Shown here one piece after another: positions 63,563-64,000 of a DNA stretch of 64,000 nucleotides; within the stretch, counting starts at the first letter, position 1; each line of letters begins with the position of its first letter. Source of the DNA: Brevundimonas subvibrioides (GTDB lineage: Bacteria; Pseudomonadota; Alphaproteobacteria; Caulobacterales; Caulobacteraceae). Location: contig NCEB01000010.1 in the NCBI GenBank assembly GCA_002280475.1, positions 1 through 64,000 of the forward strand. Direction: 5' to 3'. A program made the position numbers and the translations under genes. A model generated the notes under the pieces. It did no database searches. It saw only the letters and a list, made by a program, of their open reading frames with translations, and was not told the DNA's origin.

Positions 63563-64000
63563 GTGACGCAGCACGTTCCGACACGCCAGCTTCGCTTCTT
63601 CATGACGGCCGTCGCGCCCTGCCCCTATCTGTCCGGCATGACCGAGCGGAAGGTGTTCGCCAACCTGCCGTTCTCCGATGGGGCCCATGTCAACGACGAG
63701 CTGACACACGCGGGCTTTCGGCGCAGCCAGAACATCGCCTATCGCCCGGCCTGCGAGGGCTGCGACGCCTGCGTCTCCGTTCGTCTGCCGGTCGAGGACG
63801 TTCGCCTGTCCCGAACCCAGCGGCGGATCATGGCGCGAAACGCCGATCTGTCGCGAGACCTGGTCGAGGCGGAGGCGACGCAGGAGCAGTTCGCTCTGCT
63901 GAAACGCTATCTGGGCACTCGTCATCCGGGCGGGGGCATGACCGACATGACCTGGCTGGACTACATCGCCATGGTCGAGGATACGGCCGTCCGCACCCAC
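63563..64000 (+). CDS. bpt: aspartate/glutamate leucyltransferase, 5' part
   Basis: Transfers leucine from Leu-tRNA to N-terminal Asp or Glu, marking proteins for ClpS-ClpAP. CPYLSGMTERKVFANL, CEGCDACVSVRLPV (cysteine-rich ATE motif) and RRIMARNADL identify it. GTG 63563 is the start; upstream in-frame codons stop. 146 codons are present; the gene runs off the right edge. Confidence 0.93.
   Translation, partial: MTQHVPTRQLRFFMTAVAPCPYLSGMTERKVFANLPFSDGAHVNDELTHAGFRRSQNIAYRPACEGCDACVSVRLPVEDVRLSRTQRRIMARNADLSRDLVEAEATQEQFALLKRYLGTRHPGGGMTDMTWLDYIAMVEDTAVRTH

Overview
This is a high-GC chromosomal window from an alphaproteobacterium, most likely Caulobacteraceae and close to Brevundimonas (inference). 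The reasons are: the pyrH-frr-uppS-cdsA-dxr-rseP-bamA-skp-lpxD-fabZ-lpxA-lpxI-lpxB run; an HdaA-type DnaA regulator next to polyphosphate kinase; B12-dependent ribonucleotide reductase; alphaproteobacterial LexA boxes (GTTC-N7-GTTC); and a 29-codon SOS-box gene resembling Caulobacter sidA. Nearly everything is chromosomal housekeeping. No phage, plasmid, CRISPR array or complete insertion sequence is visible.

Layout. 1-2.1 kb: the 3' end of nrdJ joined to about 100 bases of unrelated sequence, then two secreted pentapeptide-repeat paralogues. 2.1-11 kb: aspS, hdaA, ppk, ppx, rnd, purM. 11-14.4 kb: trpG-trpD-trpC and lexA with two SOS boxes. 14.6-19.5 kb: comEC, gltX, gltA. 19.7-36.6 kb: a long minus-strand block for envelope and translation genes (lpxB back to rpsB) that couples lipid A synthesis, outer-membrane protein assembly, isoprenoid and phospholipid synthesis and ribosome functions. 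It carries an M28 peptidase between tsf and pyrH. 36.8-44.1 kb: a DUF4142 lipoprotein, dnaE, a GIY-YIG gene framed by repeats, a sidA-like gene, spoT and rpoZ. 44.3-50.5 kb: folK, an NYN-domain protein, a family 5 uracil-DNA glycosylase, smpB, dapA and a lytic transglycosylase. 50.5-53.7 kb: a TetR-controlled metal-chelate/B12-type ABC importer. 53.8-64 kb: a membrane glycosyltransferase, two RNA methyltransferases, a host-attachment protein, hrpB, an amino-acid permease, an SRAP protein, tRNA-Leu(UAG), motB and the start of bpt.

Two themes stand out. First, the intergenic regions carry at least four families of short palindromic repeats. Most copies share one design: two inverted hairpin arms around a variable spacer, about 110-165 bp in total, with base changes that preserve pairing. 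In one copy the spacer is replaced by a small GIY-YIG nuclease gene whose 3' end reads through the arm. That makes it a candidate full-length version of an otherwise deleted element. Second, conserved genes carry clean internal deletions: aspS (~70 bp, frameshift), ppk (8 bp, frameshift), dnaE (~70 bp, frameshift), lexA (~40 codons, in frame), plus the chimeric nrdJ end. Because aspS and dnaE are essential, I read these mainly as assembly errors, but each needs read-level checking.

SOS control links several features: lexA itself, with two boxes, and the sidA-like gene, with one box, upstream of the GIY-YIG gene and dnaE on the same strand.
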